Below are positions 10,226 through 21,710 of a stretch of DNA of 64,000 nt, piece after piece. The stretch is from Mrakia gelida (Eukaryota > Basidiomycota > Tremellomycetes > Cystofilobasidiales > Mrakiaceae). The DNA lies in NCBI GenBank assembly GCA_024345305.1, contig BRON01000017.1:930001-994000 (forward strand), written 5' to 3'. A program made the position numbers and the translations under genes. The notes under the pieces were generated by a model. The model searched no databases, was not told the DNA's origin, and was given only the letters and a program-made list of their open reading frames with translations. Each line of letters opens with the position of its first letter. Positions within the stretch are counted from its first letter, which is position 1.

Positions 10226-12800
10226 ATGCCCCGTTCCTCAGGCTCCTCCTCAACCCTCACCAACGGTCACAGCAACGGTCGAGCGAACCCTCGACCCAAA
10301 GGCTCGACAACGACGTTCGCTCCTTCGCCTCTTCGACCTCGAGCAGGAAGCAAATCCAACGGTTCAGCAGCAGTGTCCCATTCCCCTTCCAGAACCTCTT
10401 CCTCCTCTTCTTCCTCATCGTCAGCAACATCGTTGAACCAGCTCAAACTCAACGGTCTCACGAGCAGCAGCAGCAGCACGAGCGCGTCTTTGGAACCCTC
10501 GTGAGTTTCACCCTTCAGCCGACTTCTCTCCCCTTCCCTCTGGTCCCCTTCCCCCTTCGGTTCGCACAACCAAACTAACCCTCTTACCTCTCCTCTATCT
10601 GTGTGTATGCGCAGCGGCATCTTCCAACCCTACCTGACCTCTCGCCTTCCGACCTCGTCCAAGAACATCGCGAGCTTCCAGGAGAGATGGAGGACGCCCG
10701 TTGCGGATGCGTACTTTCTGTGGACGTCCATGTTGGGAGCGACGACGTTTTTCATGACGTTCTTGCCGGTGTTTTTCTTCTTTGGATTCCCGTGAGTTGA
10801 GTTGAGCGGTCTGAGGCTGGGTGGAGAGAAGAAGGGAAATCGAAGCTGACCATGTTTCGCTTTGGTTTGTTTGGGAACGAACGAACGTAGACGCGAGGGA
10901 CGAGAGTGAGTTTTGTTACGTCTTCTCGAGTCCCGCAGGATGCTCGAGCTGATACCTTCTACCTTTCATCCTCAGACTGCTTCACGTCCTAGCTGGTCCG
11001 TACCTTCATCTTCCCTCGCGTGCAAGCTCGAGACGCGTCGACTCGACCTGACTTCCCTTCGCGAACTGATCTCGTCTCTCCTTCCCATCTTTCCCCGTCC
11101 TTCAGCTGGCATCTACTTCTCCTGTCTCTTCAAGGTCCGTTCCCTCTTTCCACGCCTCTCTCGAGCTCGAATCCTGACTCACACCCGCCTCCCGTTCGCC
11201 TCGCAGGATCTCATCCAAGTCCCCCGACCTCACCTCCCTCCCGTTACGCGCCTTTCACTTGAATATCACGCTCTTGAATGTACGCATGAACATCGCCTCT
11301 TCGTTCTCCCACGGTCTTGGGGACTTACCCACCGTTATGTTTTCGTTCGTTTCATTCTTCAATCAGACGGATTCCCCTCCTCCCACGCAACCTCTTCCAC
11401 CTCCCTCGTCCTTCACGCCGCCATCTTCCTCTCGAGATCCAACCTCCCTCTCTCTACCACTTTGCCTTTCTACGCTTGTTCGTTCTTTCTCGCCTTCCCT
11501 TTCCTCCCTCGTCGACTCGTCGCTGACCCTCCCTCCGACTTCCCTCAGTCCTCACGGTCTTCTGGCTCTCCATCGTAGGAGGAAGAGTCTACTGCGGGAT
11601 GCACACCATCATGGATATCTCTGCTGGTTCCTTGCTGGGAGCGTTGCTGAGTGGAGCGGCGGTTCTTTGGGAGGACAGAGTCGAGGACTGGTTGGCTAGC
11701 GGAGGGTGGCATGGTTCGTTCGCCTCGTCTCGTTCGCTCTTCTTCCTTCGTGCATTTGCGCCGAATGCTGACACCATCCTCCGGCTCAATTTTTATCGAA
11801 ACAGTCCCAGTCGTGGTGATTCTCACGAGTTCGTTCTCTCCTCCCTTCCTTGCCCCCCTCCCCTCCCTCCCGCCCTCATCTGACCTCCCTCCCTCTTCCT
11901 TCTCCTCCCCTCTCACCCCCTCAGCCTTCCTCCTATCAACCAACCGTCCCTCAACCCCCATCCCCTGTCCCTGCTTCGGAGACGGAATCGCCTTCCTCTC
12001 CGTTGTAGCTGGATCCTGCCTCGGCCGCTGGTCAGCCTTCCATCTCGATACTCCCTCGCTCGAAGGGCACCCGAAGCTTTTCCATTCGGAGAGCTCGAGC
12101 AGTCCGGAGCACTGGCCAAAGTATGTGCTTTGGGTGGGAGCGAAGTATGGGCTTGGTGAGTCCGAGTCCCTTTCTCGAGTCTGTCTTTTGAGGAGAAGGA
12201 AGAAGGGGGAGGTCGCGACGCGTTTTGGCGTTTTGGTGCTGACTTTCCCTCCTCCCCCTCCGTCCCTTCCCTCCACCCAACTCCAGGCGTAGCGATCATC
12301 ATCCTCTACCGAATCCTAGCCAAAGTATTTCTACCCTACATCTACGCTCTCTTCCTTCCCTCCTCCTCTCCCTCCCGCTCCTCTTCACCCACGGACTCTC
12401 ACCCAACCCGACCCAAATTCGACGTCGTCCCCTCCGTGGTGGACTTCGGTGCGCTCGGGGTTGCGGATGGACTGGGAGGGGAGAAGGGCGGAGAGCATCA
12501 ACACGAGCACGAGCATGGGCACTGGAGGAAAGGGAAGAAGGAGAGTCTTGGGAAGAGGGGAGAAGGAGAGGTGTTGAAGGAGGGGAGGGAGGTGTTGACG
12601 AAGGTGTTGGTTTATGGGGGGATTGGTGAGTAGCTTCGAGCTTTCTTTGACTGTTGTGGGTGGAGGATGGGTGGGAAGGGAGGGCGAGACAAACTCGCGC
12701 TGACTTTCGACGCGTCTTTCTTCTTCCCTCCATCGCAGGCCTCCTCGCGACTCATCTCATCCCACTGGGATTTGTGCTTTCGGGAATCGGACTTCGATAG
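10226..12800 (+). CDS. PAP2-family sphingoid-base 1-phosphate phosphatase (Lcb3/Ysr3-like)
   Basis: This is an ER membrane phosphatase predicted to dephosphorylate dihydrosphingosine/phytosphingosine 1-phosphate. ATG 10226 opens a Ser-rich cytosolic N-terminus of about 90 residues. After the first intron come FQPYLTSR, a hydrophobic segment TFFMTFLPVFFFFGFP, then very small exons (10891-10905, 10976-10995, about 11106-11134). The three phosphatase motifs follow: DLIQVPRPHLPPVTRL, EYGFPSSHAT (its Tyr codon is split by an intron), and GRVYCGMHTIMDI. Further TM segments and LSIVGG, LLGALLSGAAV fit the LCB3 type. A later cytosolic loop contains a His/Glu-rich run, HQHEHEHGH. The stop is TAG 12798-12800. 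The substrate class is inferred from the PRPxxPP and YGxPSSH motifs typical of this subfamily. Confidence 0.87.
10891..10995 (+). other. Two consecutive microexons of 15 and 20 nt in the phosphatase gene
   Basis: Exon 10891-10905 is bounded by ACGTAG and GTGAGT. Exon 10976-10995 is bounded by CCTCAG and GTCCGT. Joined in frame with their neighbours they read FGFPREGRELLHVLA, continuing into AGIYFSCLFK. Skipping either one breaks the frame or removes the link between the first TM segment and the PRP motif. Confidence 0.75.
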
Positions 12801-13551
12801 TCTAGTCTAAGGACGCGTTTTGTTCAGGTGAGTCACAAACCTCGAAACTCGTTCGTCGTTCTCGTTCGAAGGAAGGAAGAAGAGAGAGACTGACCGTTCT
12901 TTGTTTCCCTTTGGTCCTCTCAGGTTTCGTGATGATCTTACTTTAATGCTTCACCTAGTTTAATTTAGCTTTAGCCACCTTGCTTAATCTATCTCTCCCC
13001 TTCTCGCTAGGGGGAGACCTTTCTTGGAACAAACGCGCGCGGACGAGTAGAGTCGAGGAGCCAGGCAGCGAGCGACGTTGAGAGCAGTGACAAAGAGCAT
13101 GGCACAGACAGAGAAGATGAAGTAGATCTCGTGCCTCCAAACATTAAAACCCGAAGAAAATTTACTCCGAATCGGGCCGTCTCTTCCCAAACCTCGGCTC
13201 CCTCCCCCTGCTTGGCCCAAACGGCCATCACCTCGTCCTCCCTCCCCTTCGTTCCCTCCTCCTCCTTCCGATCCCCTCGGCATTCCGCCTTTGTTTTTCG
13301 TTCGCTCAGCAGCTTGTAGTCAAAGCTGCTACGCTATGCTAAAGGGTTAGTCCAGCTCCTCTTTGCTGAAGGAGAAGAGCGGGGGAGAGAGGAACGAAGG
13401 AAGGAGAAACAGCGAAGCTCACCTTCCATTGACGGTTGATGGGTGCGAAACAGAGGAGCTTTCCACGTTCGTCCCTCTTTCTCGGTTCGGTTGAAGGATC
13501 AGTAAGGTGTGAAGCTGATAGTAAGCGCTCCGTTGGGTTTCGTGAAGTGAC
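12801..13551. other. 3' UTR of the phosphatase gene and MED21 promoter
   Basis: The first part is the phosphatase 3' UTR, including a well-formed intron at 12828-12922. The rest is the MED21 upstream region. A minus-strand frame at 12984-13283 with one hydrophobic stretch was considered and not accepted. Confidence 0.5.
12828..12922 (+). other. Probable 3' UTR intron of the phosphatase gene
   Basis: The signals are GTGAGT at 12828, a branch site GACTGACC near 12889, a pyrimidine tract and CTCAG ending at 12922. The donor lies 27 nt after the stop codon. Confidence 0.6.
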
Positions 13552-14424
13552 ATGGACCGCTTAACCCAACTACAAGATGCTATCGAATCAGTGAGCTTGA
13601 CCTCTCTCCCTTCCCCTCCCTTCTCTCGTTCGCTCGCTGACCCTCCTTCCCTCGTTCGCCTTCAGTTATTAACCATCACGACCTCCTCCCTCTCGTACCT
13701 GACTCGCAAAACCGCCTTCAAGAGACTCAACACGGATGTGCCGGTCACGTTTAGGAATGCGGAAGCCGAGGGGAACGAGGGTGTTTTTGAAGGTGAGCTC
13801 GACGTCCTTGCTTCCCTTCCTTTCCCTTCCCTCGAGAGAGAAGCTGACCGACGCTCGCTTTGCGTCTTGGCGGCATGGTTCAGACAACAAGAAGGAGCTG
13901 GTCCAAGACTTGACCAAGAAGGCGAAGCAGGTCGAGTATCTCATTCGAGCGCTGCCGGACAAGGAAGGGGAGGAGGGGTCGGTGAGCTCTCGCTCTTCTC
14001 TTGCTTTCACTCGTCTCGTCTCCTCCCTGTACTGACACCCGCCTCCCATCTTCGCCGATAGAATCTTCGACTTGAGGGCTTGCAGAGTGAGATGAAGGTC
14101 GCGAACGCAGACTACTTGGAAGCCGTCAAGATCGCTGGTTTGTCTCCCGATTCTTCCTCTCACTCCCTTCGCTGCTTCCTTGCTCCGTTCTCTCGCTCGT
14201 GACTCGAGCTGACTTCCTCCTCCTTGATTGGTCCATATTTGAACACAGAGTCGCTACTGGCCGAAATCAACGGAACGATACGAGCTCTGCTAGAGGATTC
14301 TGACTCGGTGGAGGGAGGAGCAGCGCGAGACGAGATGGTCGTCGACGAGGGCTCGCTGCTGGAAGGAACGAAGGGCGTGCTGGTTGATAGCGAGACTGGC
14401 ACAGCAGGTGGTGGGCACGGATGA
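13552..14424 (+). CDS. MED21: Mediator complex subunit MED21/Srb7
   Basis: This is a middle-module subunit of the Mediator co-activator of RNA polymerase II and partner of MED7. ATG 13552 gives MDRLTQLQDAIES, the invariant start of the family. After an intron comes LLTITTSSLSYLTRKT. Then an exon with VPVTFRNAEAE..GVFE is joined to DNKKELVQDLTKKAKQVEYL, then IRALPDKEGEEG, and two more exons carrying the coiled-coil C-terminal half. The stop is TGA 14422-14424. There are four introns of about 60-110 nt. Length of about 170 residues is slightly more than the usual 130-150, because of an acidic/Gly tail with no known role. The gene converges with the CoA-transferase gene; stops are 154 bp apart. 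Confidence 0.95.
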
Positions 14425-14577
14425 ACGGTTTAAGCTTCCTCGTCCTTGCTCTACGAAGAAAGAGAAGTGGGAAAGCAGCGCCGACTGACAGACGGTCGAC
14501 GCGCGACGTCTTCTCACCTTCGCCCTCTTCCTCGTCCCCTTCCGCCTCGTCTTTGAACGACGAAAACCCACATCGAA

Positions 14578-16799
14578 TCACGCCCATCGAGCCTCCCTCT
14601 CCCCATCCAACTTCATCGGCGCTCCTCCATCTCCCAACAGCACCTCCTCCCCCTCTCCCAGGTCACCCTCCCCTTCAAGTTCCCTTGTCAACCTCCCCGC
14701 GTGCCTCATCGCCACGAGCACCCTTCTCTCCTTTCCTTCCTCCACCTCCCCTGTCTCAGGATACTCCCTCTGCAGTCGTGCGACTTCGGGTTCGGGAGGG
14801 AAGGTCGATTTGGGGATCGCGAGGGAGGGGTCGAAGCATGAGAGCGAGGGCGAGGAGGTTGAGTTAGGAAGGAGGGGAGAGTGACGACCGAGGGAGCGAA
14901 GAAGGTAGGCTACGGAAATGAGGGAGACAGAGATGGAGTAGGTTCCGCCTTCCTGTGTGAAAGAAAAGTGAAAGAAGATGGAGAGAGACGCGTCAGGTCC
15001 GAATTTTGACGCGAACGCAGAAGAGGACGATCCGAAAGGGAGGGGAGAAGAGGAAAAAACAAGAAACGTGCCGTAAACTGCCTACACAACCCCGCCAACA
15101 TCCCAAAAGCCAACAACTGCCCAGCAGCATGATCCAACCCCTGTACCGGCAACGCTCTCGGTTCGATCTCCTCTCCTTCTTCGACCCCTCCCTCCCCTTC
15201 CTCCCGCTCCCTCTTCCAAACCCTCCACGCCTCTCCCTCCGCGTGATTGAAACCACTAGCGGTCTGCACAAGACTATCAAACCCTCTCTTCCCACCCCAA
15301 ACACCCTCTCCTTCGCCTCCGTACGCCGACAGGCTCGCGAGGATCATGTTCGGAGCGATGGCTCGCAGGGCAGAGGGCGAGAGGTGGTCAGGAAATTTGT
15401 TGGAGAGAGAGGCGGGGCGGTAGGATTGAACGAAGATGGAGGTTGAGGGGAGGATCTGGTTGCTGAGGGTGGTGAGGGAGGAGGGAGAGGAGAGGGAGAG
15501 TTGGGTGGTTCGTTTGCCGCGGGAGGTGTCGAGGTCGAGGGTTGGGAGGGAGGGGAGGATGGGTGAGGTTAGGAGGAGGACTTGAGCACCTCGGACTGAT
15601 GGGGGAAGGGGGAAGGGAGGAGAGGAGAAAACAAAAAGAGGGTGTGAGAAACGGCGACGCGTCGATTCGCGAGTTGATTCGGTTCGAGGTTTTGAGCAAC
15701 AGAGGAGGAAGAGAGGACGGACCTGCCATGGTTCTACCTGCTACGGGACCTGCGATGACTCTGGATGCGAATCAGAGAGAGGGGTGATTTAGTAACGAGA
15801 CGATTTGAAAGAGAAAGAACGAAACGACGAATGGCCGCTGGCGTGGAATCGAAGTCGACCGACTCACCTCGTCATATCCAGCACCTTCACACCCTCACCC
15901 AGCCTCCTCTCCGTACCTGACATCCACTCAGGTGTCCCAGATCCTTCTCCGTCTCTCTTGATGGACACACACCCCTCCCGTGCGAACCGTTCCGCTGCGT
16001 CGCGACCTTGAGGCGAAGCGTCCCATTCCTCAAACGATCTCAGAGCAGAGACGCAGCATCCTGACTCGGTGGCCAGCGTTTCGAAAGGAATGGAGTTGAC
16101 CTTGAGAAGTGCTTCTTGAACTGTAGCTCGAGTGGGAGGAGGAGAGGAGTGAGGGTCAAGACCGAGGACGTCGAGGAGATTGTTGCGATGGCTGATGAGA
16201 AGGTCAAAGGTCAGCTTCTGGCTTTCGAAAAGGGCCCGAACACAAGAGCGGGATGTCGGCTCACTGAGGGAAGTTGGTATGGACCCGAACGAAGGAGTCT
16301 GACGTGCGATAGAGACCAGCGAGAGGATCCCAAATCGACGGCGGCGGTTTTTCTCGGTCCAAAAGCGTCCATGCTTCGCTGACTTCGAACTCGAACGAGT
16401 CAGACATGAGACGGCTCTCGACGCCTTGTATGTATCGTCAACATCTTGTGAGAGAACTCCAGACTCACTGAACTCCAGCCCAGCTTCTCTCTTGTCGACC
16501 GAAACGGTGAGCTTCTCGTTCGTCCTGAGCTCATGGAGGTAGCTCGCTGCTAGAGCGGAAAGAGCTGTGGTGATCTGGAGAAGTGAGCAGGTCGAAAGAG
16601 GACGTAGTCAGCTTTCTATGGAGAACAGAACACGGCGTCGTCGTCGCCTCACTTGAGCGAGCTCTGCGACTTTGAACGAGGAAGCGAGAGCGGGATCGAT
16701 GGAGGAGCCGGTGAGAACGAGCTTTGGAAGCCGAGAGATTGGGAGACCAGCTTGAGTCCAGATCGAGTGAATGATAGGGAGAGGGTTGAAGGCTGCCAT
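14578..16799 (-). CDS. CaiB/BaiF-type (class III) CoA-transferase
   Basis: The protein belongs to the fungal CaiB/BaiF group related to formyl-CoA transferase and alpha-methylacyl-CoA racemase; the true acyl substrate is unknown. ATG 16797-16799 gives MAAFNPLPIIHSIWTQAGLP. Next come FKVAELAQITTALSALAASY, then an exon with WDPLAGLYRTSDSFVRVHTN, HRNNLLDVLGL, EWDASPQGRDAAERFA, the central VLDMTRVIAGPVAGRTMA and LDLDTSRGKRTTQLSLSS, then SAYGGEGEGVWGGKRGFDSL and a last exon EGGTYSISVSLISVAYLLRS. The stop is TGA 14578-14580, after KLDGEREARWA. The order (a racemase-like front half followed by a second CoA-transferase block) is usual for these fungal proteins. The catalytic Asp was not assigned. Confidence 0.88.
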
Positions 16800-17914
16800 G
16801 GCCAAGATATCGAGCGGGTGAACTAGTGAAGCGGTTGAGAGGGTAAGGGAGGAAAGGAAGGAAGCGGGAAAGGTGAGCTCGAGCGATTTCGAGCCAGCGG
16901 TAGTTTCGCTTCTGACCTCCGCTCCGTCCCCTATTTAAAGGTGAAAGATTCGCGAGCTTGAATTCGGGATGAAAAAGGTAGACGCTGAGACCGCTTTTGA
17001 CCTTTGCTGATATTCTGCTGAACCGAGAGCTCTGAACTCGCCCTCGGTCTTGCTCGGATGCGCGTCGTCTTACACGCACTCTTTGCCTCCTCCACCTCAT
17101 CGCGTCGAAGATTTCGACCGCAGGCCAAAGATGCGTTTCTCAAGATCTTTCTATCATCTCTCGGCGTAGGTCCAGGAGCGAAGATTTTGGGCCGGAGATG
17201 GCGCGTCCTGTCGACGGACGTCTTGCCCCTTTCTGAGCTTGATTGTCTTCCCTCCCTGCCTGGACAAGTCGTAGATGCTGACAGGCCATTCAGTACGAAT
17301 TGGCCCATATCGGGTTCTTACAACGCGGCCTCAAAGCCCTCGATTCTGGTGCTGAAGGTTGGTCGACGCGTCGAGTCTTGCTTCGCTTTATCTCCTCGAC
17401 CACTTCCTCGAACAGCCTGCAACGGCAATCTTTTCAAATTTTGGCACATGTTCTTCGGCCCTGCGTCAGCCGTGACTTTCGTTAGAGAACAACGTTAAGA
17501 AGCCTCGACTCGACGCAGGCTGTTAACTCGCTCGACGCTACACGACGAGGAGAGCCGCTTTCTGGAAGCTGATAATAATGAAACCCTACTACGTTTTCGA
17601 ACGAGAGGAACCAGTAAGATTGCAGGCCTTGGGCAAGAGGACGCGACGCGTCGCTCCGTAAAGCTACTTTCCGCTCTCGTGTGCGACATTCAGTATGGAA
17701 GCATCGATCTATTCATCCAGCGAAAAGAAAAGAAAAAGCAAAGAAGAGTGAAGCAGGAGACAAGCAACGGGAAGAAGAAGGCGAGAGAGATAAGCGGACA
17801 GAGATTATTGAAACAGGAGGTGGACGAGCAAAGCAAAGAAGGGACGCGACGAAATAGAACGAAGAAGCAAACGAGACACTGGACACGAAAGAAAGAAAAC
17901 CGAGGCTCCGAAGT
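16800..17914. other. Intergenic, no gene seen
   Basis: The region lies upstream of the CoA-transferase start and downstream of the GT90 stop. A + strand open frame near 17058-17498 is antisense to the CoA-transferase leader and has no family features. The bases just left of 17914 are probably the GT90 3' UTR. Confidence 0.5.
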
Positions 17915-20900
17915 CTACTCCTCATCCCCAACGACGTCCTCCTCGGGAACGACGGGACGAACGACTCTCAGCTTCTCGAGAGCGGAGAGATGAGCGTGGG
18001 TTCGAGGAGATCGATGGTTGGGTCCAGAACCGACGGGGACGATGACAGGCTCGGCGGTGAACTCGAACTGGGGAGGAGATGAAGAGAAGAGGGCGAAGAG
18101 TCAGCGAGGTGACTGAGGTTGAGAAGAAACGCGTGAAAGGAGAAGAACGACGACCGAGAAAAAGACTCACGTCCATGAGACCACGCTTGGGGGAGACGAG
18201 TCGAGCCCATTCGAGGTAGAGTCGGAACATGTAGGCGGTCTGAAGAGAAGAGTGCGAGGGAGAGGGTCAGTCAGGTGACACGAACGCGAGGACGACGAAA
18301 GAAGAGCGAGGGACAGAGAGAACGCACCATGTCCTCCTTCCTCCAGTTCTTAGATGACCACTCGTTTCCATTCTTGGCGATCATCTTAGCGAGCTCGTTC
18401 TCTCCAGTGAGACCATCCTCGTCGTCTCCTCGGAACTAGAGAAAGAGAAGAAGAGAGAACGAAGTCAGCGCGTCGTTCGAAACGAAAAGGGCGATGAGGC
18501 TGAAGAGAGAGAAGGACTCACGAAGGCCATGATGTCGTAAACGTCCGAGTAGTCGACCTTAACGGGGACGTAGTGAAGCCAAGGCTGGATCCTGTCGTTC
18601 CACCACTCGGGGTAGATGGTCGATTTGAGGACGAGGGAGCCGGTGGTGAGGAGTCGTTTGAATCGAGCAGACCAGGCGTTTCCGTCCTGCAAACGAATCT
18701 CGAGGTTAGCGAACAGTAGTCGGCGACGACGTCAGAAGGCAAGAAGGGGACTCACGACGTCGAGGATGTACTTGTAGTTGGTCTCCTGGTCGAAAGTCAG
18801 CACCTTTCGGAAGGTGAGCTCGCGCTCGATGTCGGCGCAGGTTCCGTCGTCCGAGTGGCATTCTTTGGGCAAACGAAGCGAGGAAAGGAGTCAGAGGAAG
18901 TCGAAAAAGAGCTGGAAACCGAGAAGACTCACGAATGGGCTCGTAGGCGAGTCCGATATCGAACATCATCTCGTTCAGCCGTCCCATCCTCTCCTCCTTC
19001 GTCAAGTTCCCCAACGTCTCTCCATCCTCGATGACTCCAGCGAGACTTCCAGGGCTAGGGAGAACCTTGACCTCGTCCTCCATCTCGAAGCCGACCATCT
19101 TGGCCAATCGAGCTCGATGCGAATCCCTCCAAGGCGTCTCAGTCGAGAAGTAGCCTCCGGTGTTTCGTCCTCGCCAGAGAAGTCGTCGATCGGTCTTGGA
19201 GTCCCAGTCAATTTCGTCTCCCGAGAGATCCTCTCCCCACTGCTCGACGGGAACTGGTGAAGCGAAGAAGGGAGGGTCAGGTCAAGCTCGAAGAGAAGTC
19301 GAAAAGAGACGCGAGAAAAGACGAGACGAGTCGACTCACTTCCAAGGATATCGGCGTGGAACTTCGTCTTCGAGAGCGAGAAGATAGGCATGAGGTCTCC
19401 TTGGGTGTAGGGGTGAGTTCCGGCGGTAGTTCCGTGAAGAGCGAGGACTGAGGGGTGCTGGCAGATGTCCATGGTGGCGACGTGAGAGACGATGAACGAC
19501 TTCGAGGTTGGAGCGGGGAGGGGAGGCTGGGCTCGAATGGGGGAACGAGGAGGGCAAGCAGCTTCCCAGCCGTGTCTCGAGGTATCCATCTCGACCGAGG
19601 GGTCGTAGTCTGGGCGAAAAGGAAGAAAAGAAGGAGAGATCAGCGACTCGGCGCGTTGAGAAAGAGGAGGAAACGAGGAAACGATCAACTCACACTCTCC
19701 GTCCTCAGCCAACTCGATCAGCTCCTCTCGGTGCATGTCGCTGATGAACCTCGTCGGCGAGTCGTGGATACTGTAGACGGCATCGAAGTCGGGGATCCAC
19801 TTGGCGACGCTCTTGATCAACTCGACTTGTCCGTTTCGACGGTCGTCCGATCCGCCGATCTTCTCCGAGTCGTAGGTGATGTGGTTGGTGGAGACATGAC
19901 CTGACTGGACGGAGAGAGTGAAGGTGTCCTCGTGCTCCTGGGTCCTGGCGACTCGAGATCGAAGGAAGGAGGGAGAGAAGGCTCGGAAGGGGGCGAGGTC
20001 CTGAAAAGACGACGCAGAGAGAAGGTCAGTGCGAGCGCTCGAAAAACGCGAAGAGGAGAGGGACGAACGATGTTGATTCGGTCGTACTCGTCGGGAAGGC
20101 CGACGTTGTTGATCCTGGTAAAAGATAAGGAGGACGAGGGTCAGCATCGAGTCGTCGAACGAGTAGGAGACGCGAACGAGCACGACTCACTGGACGTATT
20201 TCCACCAGTGGTCGAATCCCTTGGGAGGGTTCATCCCGTAATTCCTCCTCTTGTACTCCTTCACGGCCTGCTCCAAAGTCTTCGACTGCCTCTCGTTCTT
20301 CTCCTCCCAAGCGACCTTCGCGTCCTCGATGAGCTGGTAGATGGGGTGCTGCATGGCGGGAACATCGAGGTTGACCTCGAGAAGTCCGTTGACGACGTGA
20401 TGTTTTGGTGGTGGAGCTGGGGGCGTCGAGGATCCGAAGGGTCGAGAGATGACGGAGGGGACGAGGTAGATGGGTGCGAGGAAGTTGGAGGCTGAGAGGG
20501 AGGGTTTGAGAAGGGAGGACGGGGAGAAGGTCTGGACGGCGACTCGAAGAACGGCGAGGAGACAGAGGAGGGTGAGGAAAGAGGTGAATCTCGACCGAGA
20601 TAGGAGCTTCCGTTTGGAGGGGATGAGGGAGACGATAGCGGTCGCGATTGGAGGGGTGGAGGGAGAGGAGGAAGGTCCTTCGTCGGGGATGGAAGCCTTG
20701 CGAGTTTGAGGAACGGCTGTCGAGCGTCGTAGAGGAAGAGGGACGAGGAGAGAATCTTCGAACCCGTTTCCGTTGTTGAGATCTGGTGATCTGTTCTCCT
20801 TGTACCTCTTGTCGTTGAGCCATTTCTCACGGAACGAGCGAGGAGTGGGAGAAATGATGGCGGGGGAGGGACTCGTGGGAGTGGCTGTCGAGGAGGAAGC

Positions 20901-20951
20901 GACCGTTGAAGCTCGACGAGCGAACGCTGAGGTGATGGTAGAAGGGGCCAT
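17915..20951 (-). CDS. GT90 glycosyltransferase (CAP10/CAP59-like), type II membrane protein
   Basis: It probably transfers xylose or another sugar during glycan or capsule synthesis in the Golgi. ATG 20949-20951 opens a cytosolic tail of about 120 residues. One TM anchor follows (about 122-141, FTSFLTLLCLLAVLRVAVQ), then a stem. The luminal catalytic domain contains DHWWKYVQINNVGLPDEYDR, DAVYSIHDSPTRFI, MDICQHPSVLALHGTT, the WRGRNTGGYF block, and the family signature NYKYILDVDGNAWSARFKRL followed by GSLVLKSTIYPEWW, PWLHYVPVKVDYSDVYDIMAFF and RGDDEDGL. The stop is TAG 17915-17917 after EEDVVGDEE. It has about ten short introns and the leader is probably spliced too. Sugar specificity cannot be read from sequence. 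Confidence 0.92.
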
Positions 20952-21710
20952 GGCGAGAGGAGGGAGGTCGAGGAGTGAAGGTAGGGTGGGAGCGAAGTCG
21001 GAGGACGATAGCTTGAAGTGAACGAGGACGAGAAAGGGAAGGGGGAAGCAAGAGGTCAGCTTTGGAGGAGGAGGAGGGAAGGAAGAAATAGGATGCAAGC
21101 TGAAGCGAACCTGTTAGATGAGCCTTGGAGAACGAGCGGCGAAGGGAGATAGCAGATACTGAAAGCTGCCGGAAGCGTCGAAGGTCTGAACCACCGAGAA
21201 TCGGTTCAACGGAGGAGGGAAGGGAGGAAGAAGAGGTGAGCTCGAGCTTGAAAGAAGGGAGGAGAAGACTTCGCCGCTCTCACCTTCTTGAAAGTCTTCG
21301 CTGGTTCGAGAAGTCGAGGAGGTCGATGATGGAGGTCAAGGGTCAGAGCAGCTTTGAATTCTGAAGCGATCAGCATCAGCAAGGGAGGGTGAGAGGGTGT
21401 TGGGTATCAGGCGTGTTTCGCGGGAAGGCAAGGGGAGGGCAGGTGAGACTCCAAGTCGATCACTGCGCTTTTGCCTCTTCTCAGTTTGCCTCAAGATCGA
21501 ACAGTCTCGAGATTGATAAGATAGTAGCTGGAAGGTCTACTTTCTCGGTCTGAGCCGTCTTCCATCAGCAAAATCGTGGTCGAGAGGGCTGGAAAGACGC
21601 AGCGAAGATGTTCGACGCGCCTCCTTCGTTCCCCTGCTTCAGTTCGAACCGACGAGACTGAGGCCTTGCAACTGAGAGCAGATGATAGTAAAGCAGATGG
21701 GATAACTACA
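20952..21710. other. GT90 leader and hydrolase 3' region
   Basis: On the minus strand there is a probable 5' UTR intron 3' end (GCTGAC near 21058, TTCAAG near 21014). The remainder is spacer and the 3' UTR of the hydrolase gene. One isolated GGTTCGAA near 21645 lacks the arms of a tRNA. Confidence 0.5.

Noticed and set aside
12984..13283. Minus-strand 99-codon frame with one hydrophobic stretch
   Set aside because: It overlaps the 3' region of the phosphatase gene antisense; the first half is Gly/Arg low complexity and no family is recognisable. Kept only as a remote possibility.
17058..17498. 146-codon + strand frame
   Set aside because: It lies in the CoA-transferase leader region with no domain or splice structure.
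21640..21660. tRNA-like B box (GGTTCGAA on the minus strand)
   Set aside because: The flanking bases do not pair into a T arm, and no A box or acceptor stem is found at the right distance.
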